DNA from: Phycicoccus jejuensis
GTDB lineage: Bacteria > Actinomycetota > Actinomycetes > Actinomycetales > Dermatophilaceae
NCBI RefSeq assembly: GCF_000720925.1
Contig: NZ_JOEE01000001.1
Coordinates: 186,001-250,000, forward strand
DNA: 64,000 nt
Reading direction: 5' to 3'
Below, in pieces: positions 8,572 through 16,517 of this stretch. The notes beneath the pieces are model-generated. The model was not told the DNA's origin. It ran no database searches and saw only the letters and a list, made by a program, of their open reading frames with translations. Position 1 is the first letter of the stretch. Each line of letters starts with the position of its first letter. The translations under genes and the position numbers were made by a program.

Positions 8572-9558
8572 TCAGGGGGTGAGCAGGACCTTGCCGGTCG
8601 CCCGGCGACCTTCGACGGCCTCGAGGGCCGCGACGACCTCGTCGAGGGCGCGGACCTCGCCGAGCACGGGGTCGACCGAGCCGTCGCGCAGGAGCGGGAG
8701 CAGGGCGTCCCACTGCGTGCGCAGGTAGGCGCTGCCCGGACCGGCCGGGTGCGTCCACCACGCACCCCACCCGACCCCGACGAGCGAGAGGTTGCCCAGC
8801 AGCAGCCGGTTGACCTTCACCTCGGGGATGGAGCCGGCCGTGAACCCGATGACGAGGTGCCGGCCGCCGGGGGCCAGCGCGCGCAGCGAGTCGGTGAGCC
8901 GGTCCCCGCCGACGGGGTCGACGGCGACGTCGACGCCCCGGCCGGCGGTGAGGTCGGCGACGGCCTCCCGGAAGCCGTCGACCGGGAGCACCTCGTCCGC
9001 ACCGGCTGCCCGGGCCACGTCTCCCTTGGCCTCGCTCGAGACGACGGCGAGCACCCGGGCGCCCCACGCGCGGGCCAGCTGGACCGCCGCGGTGCCGACG
9101 CCGCCGGCCGCGCCGTGGACGAGCACCGTCTCGCCGGGCTGCAGCCGGGCGCGCTCGCGCAGGGCGAAGTCGCAGGTCAGGTAGTTCATCGGCAGGGCGG
9201 CGCCCTGCGACCACGTCGTGTCGTCCGGGAGCGGGAAGACCATCGCGGGGTCGACGGCCACGGCCTGCGCGAAGCCCCCGAGGACGCAGAACGCCGCGAC
9301 CCGGTCGCCGGGCGCGTACTCGCTGCCGGCCGGCGCCGAGCGCACGACCCCGGCGACCTCCGACCCCGGGACGAACGGCGGGTCGGGGCGCATCTGGTAC
9401 TGCCCGCGGGTCAGGAGCACGTCGGGGAAGCAGACCCCGGCGGCCGCGACGTCGACGACGACCTTCCGCTCGGCGCCGTCGGCCTCCGCCGGGTCCGGCA
9501 GGTCGACCACCTCCACGGCCTCGGGTCCGTCGAGCCGGGTCACCTGGGCTGCGCGCAT
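8572..9558 (-). CDS. Zinc-free NADPH:quinone oxidoreductase (MDR family)
   Basis: A 328-aa medium-chain reductase. The N-terminal GroES-like part has AAAGVCFPDVLLTRGQYQ and lacks the zinc-ligand cysteine set. The Rossmann part has VLVHGAAGGVGTAAVQLARA at about residues 144-163 (NADPH-binding AAGGVG) and ends TGKVLLTP. It probably reduces quinones or enones in the cytosol. The start ATG 9558 has the -10 TAGGAT (minus strand, 9565-9570) 6 nt upstream and no Shine-Dalgarno: leaderless. It is divergent from the MFS gene. A distant paralogue lies at 56242-57222. Confidence 0.95.
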   Translation of the reverse strand: MRAAQVTRLDGPEAVEVVDLPDPAEADGAERKVVVDVAAAGVCFPDVLLTRGQYQMRPDPPFVPGSEVAGVVRSAPAGSEYAPGDRVAAFCVLGGFAQAVAVDPAMVFPLPDDTTWSQGAALPMNYLTCDFALRERARLQPGETVLVHGAAGGVGTAAVQLARAWGARVLAVVSSEAKGDVARAAGADEVLPVDGFREAVADLTAGRGVDVAVDPVGGDRLTDSLRALAPGGRHLVIGFTAGSIPEVKVNRLLLGNLSLVGVGWGAWWTHPAGPGSAYLRTQWDALLPLLRDGSVDPVLGEVRALDEVVAALEAVEGRRATGKVLLTP

Positions 9559-9642
9559 CCCGCCATCCTAGGAACGACGGGACGCGGGGCGGCCGCCGTG
9601 TGAACACCGGGTGACATCCGGCCCGGATCCGCCGAGCCGGGA

Positions 9643-10896
9643 ATGCCCGGGGCGCCGCGGGGCCTTGCACTCCCCGTGCCCCAGCCCCGACACGCCTCCC
9701 TCGCCACGTTCGCCCTCATCCTCGGCGGCATCGCCATCGGCACGACGGAGTTCGTGACGATGGGCCTGCTGCCCGAGATCGCGGACGGCGTCGGGGTCTC
9801 GATCCCCACGGCGGGGCACGCCATCTCGGCCTATGCGGCCGGCGTCGTCGTCGGGGCGCCGCTCATCGCCGCGCTCGGGGCGACGCTGCCCCGCAAGGGC
9901 CTGCTCGTCGGGCTCATGGTCGCGCTCGCCGTGGGCAACTCCCTCAGCGCGCTGGCCCCGGGCTACGAGACGCTCGTCGGCGCGCGCTTCCTCGCGGGCC
10001 TGCCGCACGGTGCCTACTTCGGGGTCGCGGCGCTCGTGGCCGTCGACCTCGCGCCCGCGGGCCGCGCCGGCCGGGCCGTCGGCACGGTGATGCTCGGCAT
10101 CCCGGTCGCCAACGTCCTCGGCGTGCCGGGGGCGACGTGGCTCGGGCAGACGCTCGGCTGGCGCTCGGCCTACTGGCTCGTCGTCGTCCTCGGCCTCCTG
10201 ACCGTCGCGCTCGTCCTCGCCCAGGTCCCGCACCTGCCGGGCGACCGCAGCCGGACGGTCCGGTCCGAGCTCTCGGCGCTGACCAACGTCCAGGTGCTGC
10301 TGACCCTCGCGGTCGCGGCCATCGGCTTCGGCGGCATGTTCGCGATGTACTCCTACATCGCGCCGACGGTCACCGACGTCACCGGGCTGCCGGCCTCCGC
10401 CGTGCCCCTCTTCCTGCTCGTCTTCGGCGCCGCCGGGTTCGTCGGCAACCTCGTCGCCGGACGGATGGGCGACTGGTCGGTGCTGCGCTCGATCGTCATC
10501 GGGATGGTCGGGCTCGGGGTCGCCCTCGGCCTCTTCGCCCTCGTCGCGCAGTGGGCCGTGCCGGCGCTCGTCGTGCTCGCGCTCGCGTCGGTCCTCGCGT
10601 CGGTGCTCGTCATCAACCTCCAGCTGCGGCTGATGCAGGTCGCCGGCGAGGCACAGACCCTCGCGGCGGCGGGCAACCACGCGGCGCTCAACCTCGCGAA
10701 CGCGCTCGGCGCCTGGCTCGGCGGCGTCGTCATCGCCCGCGGCTACGGCTACACCGCGCCCTCGTGGGTCGGCGTGGGGCTCGCGGTGCTCGGCCTCGGG
10801 GTGCTCGGGGTGTCGGTGCTCCTGCACCGGCGCACCGTCCGCGCCCGGTCCGAGGAGCAGCGCCCGGTGCCGGCCGGGGCGACGACCTCCGCCTGA
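9643..10896 (+). CDS. MFS transporter, DHA1/AraJ-like
   Basis: A 12-TM-type major facilitator of 417 aa. The opening is typical: TFALILGGIAIGTTEFVTMG, then LPEIADGVGVSIPTAGHAIS, as in the AraJ/YdhP/Cmx branch of drug:H+ antiporters. The second half starts near residue 205. ATG 9643 gives 17 extra residues. GTG 9676 (406 aa) is an alternative that starts closer to the first helix, and no strong ribosome site decides. The substrate cannot be read from sequence. The gene ends in front of the long palindrome 10914-10963. Confidence 0.93.
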   Translation: MPGAPRGLALPVPQPRHASLATFALILGGIAIGTTEFVTMGLLPEIADGVGVSIPTAGHAISAYAAGVVVGAPLIAALGATLPRKGLLVGLMVALAVGNSLSALAPGYETLVGARFLAGLPHGAYFGVAALVAVDLAPAGRAGRAVGTVMLGIPVANVLGVPGATWLGQTLGWRSAYWLVVVLGLLTVALVLAQVPHLPGDRSRTVRSELSALTNVQVLLTLAVAAIGFGGMFAMYSYIAPTVTDVTGLPASAVPLFLLVFGAAGFVGNLVAGRMGDWSVLRSIVIGMVGLGVALGLFALVAQWAVPALVVLALASVLASVLVINLQLRLMQVAGEAQTLAAAGNHAALNLANALGAWLGGVVIARGYGYTAPSWVGVGLAVLGLGVLGVSVLLHRRTVRARSEEQRPVPAGATTSA

Positions 10897-10913
10897 CCGC
10901 CCGCAGGATCCTC

Positions 10914-10963
10914 CGAACGCGTGTGAACCCGCCGGGGGCTCCCGGCGGGTTCACACGCGTTCG
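10914..10963. terminator. 23-bp perfect palindrome at convergent ends, CGAACG-family member 2
   Basis: A perfect 23-bp inverted repeat (10914-10936 with 10941-10963, loop GGCT) sits between the convergent MFS and Old Yellow Enzyme genes. The arm begins CGAACGCGTGTGAACCC. It should terminate both transcripts. The outer arm recurs at 15814 and, decayed, at 7861-7910. Confidence 0.85.
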
Positions 10964-10980
10964 CTGCTGGTGGGGCGGCC

Positions 10981-12075
10981 TCAGGCCGACTTCTGCTCCT
11001 GCTCGTCGTCGAGGAACGGGTAGTCGGTGTAGCCCTCGGCGCCACCGCCGTAGAAGGTGTCGGCGTCGGGCTCGTTGAGCTCGGCGTCCTCCTTCCAACG
11101 GCGGGGGAGGTCCGGGTTGGCGAGGAAGAGGCGCCCGACGACGACCGCGTCGGCGTGCCCGCCGGAGACGAGCTCCTCGGCGCTCTCCTTCGTCGTCACC
11201 TCGGCGAAGCCGGTGTTGAGGAGGAAGACGCCGTCGTGGAGGTCGCGGATGCGGGCGGTCACCTCGGCCTGCGGGTCGGCGAGCACCGACACGTACGCGA
11301 TTCCGAGGTCGCGGATGCCCTCCATGAACGCCGTGTAGGTGGCGAGCACGTCGGCCGGGTCCTCCTCGGTGGCGCCCTGGATGTTGTGCGCCGGCGAGAG
11401 CCGCAGGCCGACCTTGTCGGCGCCGATCGCGTCGACGACGGCGCGGACGACCTCGACGCCGAAGCGGGCACGGTTCTCGGGGGAGCCGCCGTAGCCGTCG
11501 GTGCGGTGGTTCGAGCCGGGCGCGAGGAACTGGTGGATGAGGTAGCCGTTGGCGCCGTGGACCTCGACACCGTCGAGGCCGGCCTCGACCGCGCGGCGGG
11601 AGGCGTCGACGTACTCGTCGACGACGGAGGGGATCTCGTCCTCGGCCAGCTCGCGCGGCACCGGGTGCGGCTTCATCCCGTCGGCGGTGAACATCTCGCC
11701 GGGGGCGGCCAGCGGGCTCGGGGCGACCGTCTCGAGGCCGTGCTTGTTGTCCGGGTGGGCGACCCGGCCGGCGTGCATCAGCTGGACGACGATGCGGCCG
11801 CCCTCGCCGTGCACGGCGTCGGCGACCTTGCGCCAACCCTCGACCTGCGCGTCGCTGTGGATGCCGGGGGTCGTCAGGTAGCCCTGGCCGACGGCGCTCG
11901 GCTGCGTGCCCTCGGTGATGACGAGGGCGGCCGAGGCGCGCTGGCGGTAGTACTCGACCTGGAGGTCGGTGGGGACGCCGTCCGCGTCGGCGCGGTTGCG
12001 GGTCAGCGGCGCCAGCACGATGCGGTGCGGCAGCTCGCCGAAGGGGGTGGTCAGGGGGGTGAACAGGTCGGGCAC
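10981..12075 (-). CDS. Old Yellow Enzyme-type FMN oxidoreductase (alkene reductase)
   Basis: A 364-aa (beta/alpha)8 flavoenzyme reducing activated C=C bonds with NAD(P)H. Hallmarks in order: FGELPHRIVLAPLTRNRA, EYYRQRASAALVITEGTQ, GRIVVQLMHAGRVAHPDN, the substrate-binding HGANGYLIHQFLAPGSNHRT with YGGSPENRARF, and the late GHADAVVVGRLFLANPDLPRR for FMN phosphate binding. GTG 12075 is used because the frame upstream is antisense to other genes and AGGA lies upstream. A dyad GTTGAGGGTTCAAC at 12144-12157 lies in its promoter region. No regulator is adjacent. Confidence 0.95.
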   Translation of the reverse strand: MPDLFTPLTTPFGELPHRIVLAPLTRNRADADGVPTDLQVEYYRQRASAALVITEGTQPSAVGQGYLTTPGIHSDAQVEGWRKVADAVHGEGGRIVVQLMHAGRVAHPDNKHGLETVAPSPLAAPGEMFTADGMKPHPVPRELAEDEIPSVVDEYVDASRRAVEAGLDGVEVHGANGYLIHQFLAPGSNHRTDGYGGSPENRARFGVEVVRAVVDAIGADKVGLRLSPAHNIQGATEEDPADVLATYTAFMEGIRDLGIAYVSVLADPQAEVTARIRDLHDGVFLLNTGFAEVTTKESAEELVSGGHADAVVVGRLFLANPDLPRRWKEDAELNEPDADTFYGGGAEGYTDYPFLDDEQEQKSA

Positions 12076-12143
12076 GGGGTGTCCTGTCTCTCGGGGGTGG
12101 GGGCGCGAGCGGCCCGCCTCGTGGGCGGCCGTCCCGTCATCCT

Positions 12144-12157
12144 GTTGAGGGTTCAAC
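12144..12157. promoter_or_regulatory. Small dyad GTTGA-N4-TCAAC
   Basis: The 14-bp dyad lies 70 bp upstream of the Old Yellow Enzyme start (minus strand), in a 149-bp intergenic stretch. It could be an operator for a repressor encoded elsewhere. Only the symmetry and position support it. Confidence 0.35.
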
Positions 12158-12224
12158 GACCTGCGGGCCCGGCCATTCCCCCGAGACCGGTCGCTGTCGA
12201 AGCCTCGAAGTGGGCCCGGCCGGC

Positions 12225-12617
12225 TCAGAGGTCGCCGGTGAGGAACTGTGCGACGCCGTGGCCGAAGGACCAGTCGGCCGTCGTGTTCTCGACGACCGAC
12301 ACGATGAGGTCGGTGCCGGCGAGGCCGCACTCGGCCCCCAGCCGCTCGGCGAGCCCGGCGTACAGCGCCTGCTTCTGCTCGGTGCTGCGGCCCTGCTGCA
12401 CGACCTGCACGAGGACGACGTCGTCGGTGCGCTCGAAGCCCAGCCCGGTGTCCTCGACGACGATGCCGCCCGGCTTGTGCTCGGTGATCAGCTGGTAGCG
12501 GTCGCGGGGCGGGGCCGCGAAGCGCTCGCGCATCACCTCCTGGACGACGTCGGCGAGGCGGCGGAGCTCGGCGGCGTCGCGCCGGCCCTCGATGACGTGG
12601 AGGTGGACGAGCGGCAC
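12225..12617 (-). CDS. Tautomerase superfamily protein
   Basis: A 130-aa protein starting at GTG 12617 as (M)PLVHLHVIEGRRDAAELRRL, so that after Met removal Pro-1 is the catalytic base, as in all active tautomerases. Its length matches the double-domain branch (malonate semialdehyde decarboxylase, cis-CaaD and similar, about 130-150 aa) rather than the 62-aa 4-OT type. The second half has QGRSTEQKQALYAGLAERL followed by SVVENTTADWSFGHG. The substrate is unknown. It is divergent from the enoyl-CoA hydratase gene. Confidence 0.85.
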   Translation of the reverse strand: MPLVHLHVIEGRRDAAELRRLADVVQEVMRERFAAPPRDRYQLITEHKPGGIVVEDTGLGFERTDDVVLVQVVQQGRSTEQKQALYAGLAERLGAECGLAGTDLIVSVVENTTADWSFGHGVAQFLTGDL

Positions 12618-12726
12618 GGGCTTCTCGTCGGGGTGCGACGGGCGGGACCCCGGCGACAAGGCCGGGTCCGCGGGCGGGGTGTTCCGGGCCGGGACGCCGG
12701 CGGTCGCCCGCCCGTACGCTGACCGC

Positions 12727-13524
12727 ATGTCCGCGCCCGTGTCCTGCACCGTCGACGGCGGCATCGCGCAGGTCCGCCTCGACCGCCCCGACAAGCTCAA
12801 CGCCCTGACCCTCGACTCGCTCGAGGCGCTCGTCGAGACCGCCCGGTCGCTGCGGCGCGACCGCACGCTGCGCGGTGTGGTGCTCGGCGGCGCCGGTGAC
12901 TCCTTCTGCGCGGGGCTCGACTTCGCGACGGTGCTGCGCGAGCCACCGCGGGTCGCGCGGGCGTTCGTGCCCCGGCCGTGGCGCGGCACCAACCTCTTCC
13001 AGGAGGCGTGCTGGGCCTGGCGGCGGCTGCCCGTGCCGGTCGTCGCGGCCGTCCACGGCCACTGCTACGGCGGGGGTCTGCAGATCGCGCTCGCCGCCGA
13101 CCTGCGGATGACGACGCCGGACGCGCAGTGGTCGGTGCTCGAGGCGCGGTGGGGGCTCGTCCCGGACATGAGCGGGGTGCAGGCGCTGTCTCAGCAGGTG
13201 CGCCTCGACGTCGCCAAGCGGCTGACGATGACGGGCGAGGTGCTCAGCGGCACGCGCGCGGTCGAGCTCGGCCTCGCGAGCGAGGTGCACGAAGAGCCGT
13301 TCGTCGCCGCGACCCGCTTCCTCGAGGAGGTCGCGACGCGCTCGCCCGACGCGGTCGCCGCGACCAAGCGCATCTTCGAGCGGACGTGGAGCGCCGGCCC
13401 GCGCCGGACCTTCGCGCGCGAGCGGCTGGAGCAGGCGCGGCTGCTGGGGCGCGGCAACACGAAGGTCGCCCGGGAGGCCGCGTTCCGGCGCGAGGCGCCC
13501 TCGTTCGGGCCGCGCGCGCGATGA
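12727..13524 (+). CDS. Enoyl-CoA hydratase/isomerase family protein
   Basis: A 265-aa crotonase-fold enzyme. It shows DRPDKLNALT, the oxyanion-hole segment GDSFCAGLDF at about residues 57-66, VVAAVHGHCYGGGLQIALAA at about 105-124 and ARWGLVPDMSG, and ends with a basic helix. The ATG has TACGCT (12715-12720) 6 nt upstream, so it is probably leaderless. Its stop overlaps the start of the molybdopterin oxidoreductase (ATGA at 13521-13524), tying the two in translation. Hydratase, isomerase or related activity cannot be separated by eye. Confidence 0.93.
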   Translation: MSAPVSCTVDGGIAQVRLDRPDKLNALTLDSLEALVETARSLRRDRTLRGVVLGGAGDSFCAGLDFATVLREPPRVARAFVPRPWRGTNLFQEACWAWRRLPVPVVAAVHGHCYGGGLQIALAADLRMTTPDAQWSVLEARWGLVPDMSGVQALSQQVRLDVAKRLTMTGEVLSGTRAVELGLASEVHEEPFVAATRFLEEVATRSPDAVAATKRIFERTWSAGPRRTFARERLEQARLLGRGNTKVAREAAFRREAPSFGPRAR

Positions 13525-15671
13525 CGGCCACGACGCAGCGGGCGTCCTGCACGCTCTGCGAGGCGATGTGCGGCCTCGTCGTCACGAAGGGCTCCTCCGG
13601 CGCGGTCACCGGCATCCGCGGCGACGACGCCGACCCGCTGTCGCGGGGGCACCTGTGCCCCAAGGCGTTCGCGCTGCCGCAGCTGCAGGACGACCCGGAC
13701 CGGCTGCGGCGCCCCCTCGTCCGCGGGGCCGACGGCGAGCTGCACGAGACGACGTGGGACGAGGCGTTCCGGCGTGCGGCCGAGCTGCTGGCCGGCGTCC
13801 AGCGCGAGCACGGTGACGACGCGCTCGCCGTGTACCTCGGCAACCCGAACGTCCACAGCCTGGGCGCGCTGACCCACCACCCGACGCTCGTGCGGCTGCT
13901 GCGCACCCGGACCCGCTTCTCCGCGACCTCGGTCGACCAGCTGCCGCACCACGTCGTCGCGCACGCGCTCTACGGCCACCAGTTCCTCCTGCCGGTGCCC
14001 GACATCGACCGCACCGACCTCCTCGTGCTCGTCGGCCACAACCCGATGGCGTCCAACGGCTCGCTGTGGACGGTGCCGGACTTTCCCGGGCGCCGGCGCG
14101 AGCTCGCGTCGCGCGGAGGGCGCCTCGTCGTCCTCGACCCGCGGCGCACCGAGACCGCCCGCGTCGCGGATGCGCACCACTTCGTCCGGCCCGGCTCGGA
14201 CGCCGCGGTGCTGCTGGCCCTCGTCCGGGAGGTGCTGGCCTCCGGCCGGGCGCGGCCCGCGCCGTGGGTCGACGGCGTCGACGCCGTCCGCACGGCCGTC
14301 GAGCCGTTCACGCCGGAGCTCGCCGAGCGGGTGAGTGGGATGCCGGCCGAGGCCGTGCGCGCCCTGGCCCGCGACCTCCTCGACGCGCCCTCGGCCGCGG
14401 TCCACGGCCGGATGGGCGCCTCGACGCAGGCGCACGGGGTCGTCTGCCAGTGGGCGGTCCAGCTGCTCAACGTCCTCACGGGCAACCTCGACCGGCCGGG
14501 CGGCACGATGCTGACGACCCCGGCCGTCGACCTCGTCGGGCGTGGCGTGCTCTCGCCGGGAGGGTTCTCGCGCAGGCGCACCCGCGTCCGCGGGCTGCCG
14601 GGGTTCGGGGGCGAGCTGCCGGTGTCGACCCTCGCCGAGGAGATCGCGACGCCCGGCGAGGGACGGGTTCGGGCGCTGCTGACCATCGCCGGCAACCCCG
14701 TGTCGTCGACCCCCGGCGGGCACCGGCTCGACGCCGCGCTCGGCACGCTCGACGCCGTCGTCTGCGTCGACTTCTACCTCAACGAGACGACCCGCCACGC
14801 CGACGTCGTCCTGCCGCCGACCGGCCCGCTGGAGCGCGACCACTACGACCTCGTCTTCCACCTGCTCGCCGTCCGCGACACCGCGCGCTTCACGCCGGCC
14901 GTCCTGCCCAAGGACCCCGGCGGGCGCCACGACTGGGAGATCGCGCGCGACCTCGGCCTCGCGTACCTCCGCGCCCGGGGCGCCGGTCCGCGGCAGCGGC
15001 TGTCGCGGGCCGCGGTGGCGCTCGAGGCGCGGCTGCGGACCTCACCGACCCGCCAGCTCGACGTCCTGCTGCGCACCGGTGGCGCGGGCCTGTCGGTGCG
15101 CCGGCTGCGCGCGGCCGGGCCCGGTGGGCTCGACCTCGGCCCGCTGCGGCCGCGGCTGCCCGGCCGGCTGCGGACCCGGGACAAGCGGGTCGACCTCGCG
15201 ACGCCGCTCGTGCTCGACGCGCTGCCCGGGGTGCTCGCGGCGCTCGAGGGTGGCGGTGACGGTGGGCTCGTGCTCGTCGGCCGGCGCCACCAGCGCGACA
15301 ACAACTCGTGGCTGCACAACGCGCCGGTCCTCACGAAGGGGCGTCCGCGGCACGCGCTGCTCGTCCATCCCGACGACCTCGCGGCGCACGGGCTCTCCGA
15401 CGGCGAGCGGGTGCGGGTCACGTCGGCGGTCGGCGAGGTGGTCGTCGAGGCGGCGTCCAGCGCCGACGTCATGCCGGGGGTCGTCTCGCTGCCGCACGGC
15501 TACGGGCACGCGCGCGAGGGCGTGCGGATGCGCACCGCCACGACGCTGCCCGGGGTGTCGGTCAACGACCTCACCGACCCCGGCGTCGTCGACCCGCTGA
15601 GCGGCAACGCGGTCCTCAGCGGCGTCCCGGTCACCCTCGCCCCCGCCCCGGCGCCGGCTACACCGCAGTAA
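13521..15671 (+). CDS. Molybdopterin-dependent oxidoreductase with [4Fe-4S] motif
   Basis: A 716-aa member of the DMSO reductase/formate dehydrogenase superfamily. The N-terminal CTLCEAMCGL plus GHLCPKAFAL gives C-x2-C-x3-C-xn-C for one [4Fe-4S] cluster. Molybdopterin-binding blocks follow: ATSVDQLPHHVVAHALYG, VGHNPMASNG, VVLDPRRTETA and LTIAGNPVSSTPGGHRLDAA. The C-terminal cap domain has RRHQRDNNSWLHNAPVLTKG and VSLPHGYGHAREG. No Tat signal is visible, so it is probably cytoplasmic. Coupling to an enoyl-CoA hydratase hints at acyl or CoA chemistry, but the substrate is unknown. Its last codons lie in the first copy of a 31-bp direct repeat (15652-15723). Confidence 0.92.
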   Translation: MTATTQRASCTLCEAMCGLVVTKGSSGAVTGIRGDDADPLSRGHLCPKAFALPQLQDDPDRLRRPLVRGADGELHETTWDEAFRRAAELLAGVQREHGDDALAVYLGNPNVHSLGALTHHPTLVRLLRTRTRFSATSVDQLPHHVVAHALYGHQFLLPVPDIDRTDLLVLVGHNPMASNGSLWTVPDFPGRRRELASRGGRLVVLDPRRTETARVADAHHFVRPGSDAAVLLALVREVLASGRARPAPWVDGVDAVRTAVEPFTPELAERVSGMPAEAVRALARDLLDAPSAAVHGRMGASTQAHGVVCQWAVQLLNVLTGNLDRPGGTMLTTPAVDLVGRGVLSPGGFSRRRTRVRGLPGFGGELPVSTLAEEIATPGEGRVRALLTIAGNPVSSTPGGHRLDAALGTLDAVVCVDFYLNETTRHADVVLPPTGPLERDHYDLVFHLLAVRDTARFTPAVLPKDPGGRHDWEIARDLGLAYLRARGAGPRQRLSRAAVALEARLRTSPTRQLDVLLRTGGAGLSVRRLRAAGPGGLDLGPLRPRLPGRLRTRDKRVDLATPLVLDALPGVLAALEGGGDGGLVLVGRRHQRDNNSWLHNAPVLTKGRPRHALLVHPDDLAAHGLSDGERVRVTSAVGEVVVEAASSADVMPGVVSLPHGYGHAREGVRMRTATTLPGVSVNDLTDPGVVDPLSGNAVLSGVPVTLAPAPAPATPQ

Positions 15672-15723
15672 GTGACGCTGCAACGTCACGTACGCCGGCT
15701 ACACCGCAGTAAGTGACGCTGCA
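15652..15723. repeat. Two 31-bp direct repeats, 41-bp period, over the gene end
   Basis: The same 31 bp (starting CGCCGGCTACACCGCAG) occurs at 15652-15682 and 15693-15723. Copy 1 contains the final codons and TAA of the molybdopterin oxidoreductase; copy 2 is a non-coding duplicate. A partly inverted version follows (GTACTGCGGCGTAC near 15730-15745). Confidence 0.8.
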
Positions 15724-15813
15724 GCAGCGCGTACTGCGGCGTACCCGCGGCGGGACACGGGGCGCGGTCGCCGCTGACCGACCCACAGCCGCCCGCCGAC
15801 CCCCGACCCATCA

Positions 15814-15863
15814 CGAACGTGTGTGAGATCGCCGGTGATGCCCGGCGATCTCACACACGTTCG
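15814..15863. terminator. 22-bp perfect palindrome at convergent ends, CGAACG-family member 3
   Basis: CGAACGTGTGTGAGATCGCC... (15814-15835) pairs perfectly with 15842-15863 around a 6-nt loop. It lies between the convergent oxidoreductase and TetR genes and is a likely two-way terminator. The outer 13 nt match the palindrome at 10914 except for one base; the inner part is different but again self-complementary. Confidence 0.85.
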
Positions 15864-15871
15864 CGGAGTCG

Positions 15872-16477
15872 TCAGGGGGAGTCGGGGGCGTCGGGGGTGA
15901 GGGTGACGAGGGCGCGCAGGGCGGCGACGCAGTGCTCGACGAGGGCGTCGCGCCCCTCTGCTCGCTCGGCCGGTGGCAGGGCCGACCACTGGAGGGCGCG
16001 GTCCTCGAGGTAGGCGACCCACCCCCGCGCGGCCGGCGCGGCGGCGGCCGGGAGGTCGAGCTCGCGCCGGGCGAGGTCGGCGACGAAGGTCGTCACGGTC
16101 TCCATCGGGTCGTCGGGGGCGGCACGCGACAGCTCGGTCCGGCCGCGGACGAGGGCGACGTACCACTCGCGGCGGCGCTTGACCTGGTCGAGGAAGCGCC
16201 CGACGACCTGGCGCACCGCCTCTTCGCCGTGCACGCCCTCGTCGGGGGCGACGTTGCGCCGCACCCGTCGACCGGCCGCGGCGACGACGGCCCGGTGGTA
16301 GTCGGACTTCGTCGGGAAGTAGTGGAAGAGCAGCCCCCGCGAGACGCCGGCCGCGGCCGCGACCTCGTCGACGGACAGGTCACCGACCGGCCGCTCGACG
16401 AACATCCGCAGCCCGATCCCGACGAGCTGGCGGCGCCGCTCGTCGGGCGTCATCCGCACGCGCGCCGCCGTTCCCAC
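15872..16477 (-). CDS. TetR-family regulator of the acyl-CoA dehydrogenase operon
   Basis: A TetR repressor of about 201 aa. The helix-turn-helix is SVDEVAAAAGVSRGLLFHYF followed by PTKSDYHRAV, the style seen in regulators of lipid or drug genes. Start choice: ATG 16489 would lie inside the palindromic operator 16482-16496, so GTG 16477 is preferred here; ATG 16453 (MTPDERRRQLV) is also possible. It is divergent from the five-gene operon starting 16518, with the operator between them, so it probably represses both directions until an acyl-CoA-like inducer appears. Confidence 0.88.
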   Translation of the reverse strand: MGTAARVRMTPDERRRQLVGIGLRMFVERPVGDLSVDEVAAAAGVSRGLLFHYFPTKSDYHRAVVAAAGRRVRRNVAPDEGVHGEEAVRQVVGRFLDQVKRRREWYVALVRGRTELSRAAPDDPMETVTTFVADLARRELDLPAAAAPAARGWVAYLEDRALQWSALPPAERAEGRDALVEHCVAALRALVTLTPDAPDSP

Positions 16478-16481
16478 GCTA

Positions 16482-16496
16482 TTGAGCATTGCTCAA
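16482..16496. promoter_or_regulatory. TetR operator TTGAGCA-T-TGCTCAA
   Basis: A perfect 15-bp palindrome TTGAGCATTGCTCAA lies between the TetR gene and the acyl-CoA dehydrogenase gene. It is 8 bp upstream of that gene's -10 box TAGGGT (16505-16510), where a bound repressor would block RNA polymerase. Confidence 0.75.
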
Positions 16497-16517
16497 CAGG
16501 GGTCTAGGGTCAAGGGC

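Noticed and set aside
15652..15723. Direct repeats as attachment sites of an integrated element
   Set aside because: The copies are 41 bp apart with nothing between them, and no integrase or mobile gene is nearby.
16478..16489. ATG 16489 as the start of the TetR gene
   Set aside because: It falls inside the palindromic operator TTGAGCATTGCTCAA and adds only weakly protein-like residues; a start at 16477 or 16453 fits the family better.
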